Positions 14,624-14,754 of a stretch of 14,754 bases of DNA are shown here, piece by piece. The notes below the pieces were generated by a model. That model was not told the origin of the DNA. It was given only the letters and a program-made list of their open reading frames with translations, and ran no database searches. Position 1 is the first letter of the stretch, and each line of letters begins with the position of its first letter. The DNA lies in the NCBI GenBank assembly GCA_030626045.1, contig DAOUPS010000013.1:1-14754 (forward strand). Reading direction: 5' to 3'. Source of the DNA: a bacterium. Its GTDB lineage: Bacteria > Patescibacteriota > Minisyncoccia > Moranbacterales > DUUL01. The translations under genes were made by a program, and so were the position numbers.

Positions 14624-14754
14624 TTATACTTCATTTCCTTTATCTTTTTCTTGTCCACCCATGGCCTGCTCCAAGAACTGTTTGGCTTCCTGTTTATATT
14701 TGCCTATCTCGTCCAATATTATATTCTCAAGATCTGAGATGTTCTCTTTTAGAA
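14624..14754 (-). CDS. C-terminal fragment of an unidentified protein (partial)
   Basis: The last 43 codons of a minus-strand gene that enters from the right edge and ends in TAA at 14624-14626. The tail is strongly helical and charged: LKENISDLENIILDEIGKY, then KQEAKQFLEQAMGG, then a Lys/Asp/Glu end. It looks like a coiled-coil or soluble C-terminus. The gene lies 34 bp before the CPBP start on the same strand and so probably belongs to the same operon. The product cannot be identified from this fragment. If the cluster is a type IV secretion-like locus, an ATPase or channel protein would be expected here, but nothing seen proves it. Confidence 0.55.
   Translation of the reverse strand, partial: LKENISDLENIILDEIGKYKQEAKQFLEQAMGGQEKDKGNEV

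Noticed and set aside
1..14754. UGA recoding as in SR1/Gracilibacteria
   Set aside because: At least five well-supported genes end at TGA at family-typical lengths and none needs an internal TGA.
1..14754. CRISPR array, tRNA or rRNA genes
   Set aside because: No regularly spaced repeats with unique spacers, no cloverleaf with a T-loop sequence and no rRNA-like stretch was seen by eye on either strand.

Overview
The window looks like a chromosomal segment of a Candidate Phyla Radiation (Patescibacteria) bacterium, probably of the Parcubacteria type. The evidence is a low-GC, compact genome of short genes, few Shine-Dalgarno sites, a minimal MetRS of 474 residues, a VirB2/TrbC-like pilin beside a giant signal-peptide surface protein, and a W-x-W-x-C surface-repeat tail at the left edge. 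TGA is a normal stop here (tatD, the DUF389 gene, the second Wzy-like gene, the propeller gene and the 875-residue gene all end in TGA), so the recoded SR1/Gracilibacteria groups are unlikely. The lineage is an inference from gene style, not from a marker phylogeny.

Layout, left to right. (1) 1-92: 3' tail of a plus-strand surface-protein gene, then a bidirectional terminator (127-173) shared with a minus-strand hibernation-factor gene (hpf, 229-564). (2) 565-1021: gene-free; it holds a 159-bp palindromic MITE-like element (628-786) and a hairpin-rich dispersed-repeat relic (about 822-888). (3) 1022-3119, minus: a GT4 glycosyltransferase followed 4 bp later by murB. (4) 3120-3303: a second, unrelated palindromic MITE-like element. 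(5) 3304-6271, minus: DUF389 membrane protein, metG and tatD, tightly packed, with an ATGA overlap between the first two. (6) 6272-6460: a divergent intergenic region with inverted TATAAT-containing repeats. (7) 6461-9722, plus: a GT2 glycosyltransferase and two tandem O-antigen ligase/polymerase-like membrane proteins, a small surface-polysaccharide operon. (8) 9693-14754, minus and converging on the previous operon with a 30-bp tail overlap: an unidentified gene cut by the window edge, a degenerate CPBP (CAAX-protease-like) membrane protein, an 875-residue secreted and anchored protein with Ca-binding motifs, a VirB2-like pilin and a membrane-anchored beta-propeller protein.

The genes fall into housekeeping (hpf, murB, metG, tatD) and envelope functions. 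The strongest candidate for an undescribed system is the minus-strand cluster 9693-14754: pilin, giant Cys- and Ca-site-bearing exoprotein, propeller and pseudo-protease are co-directional and partly translationally coupled, which suggests one cell-surface apparatus, possibly a reduced type IV secretion or pilus-like machine. The second theme is the intergenic DNA, where at least two MITE-like palindromes and related ends occupy the spaces next to gene starts.
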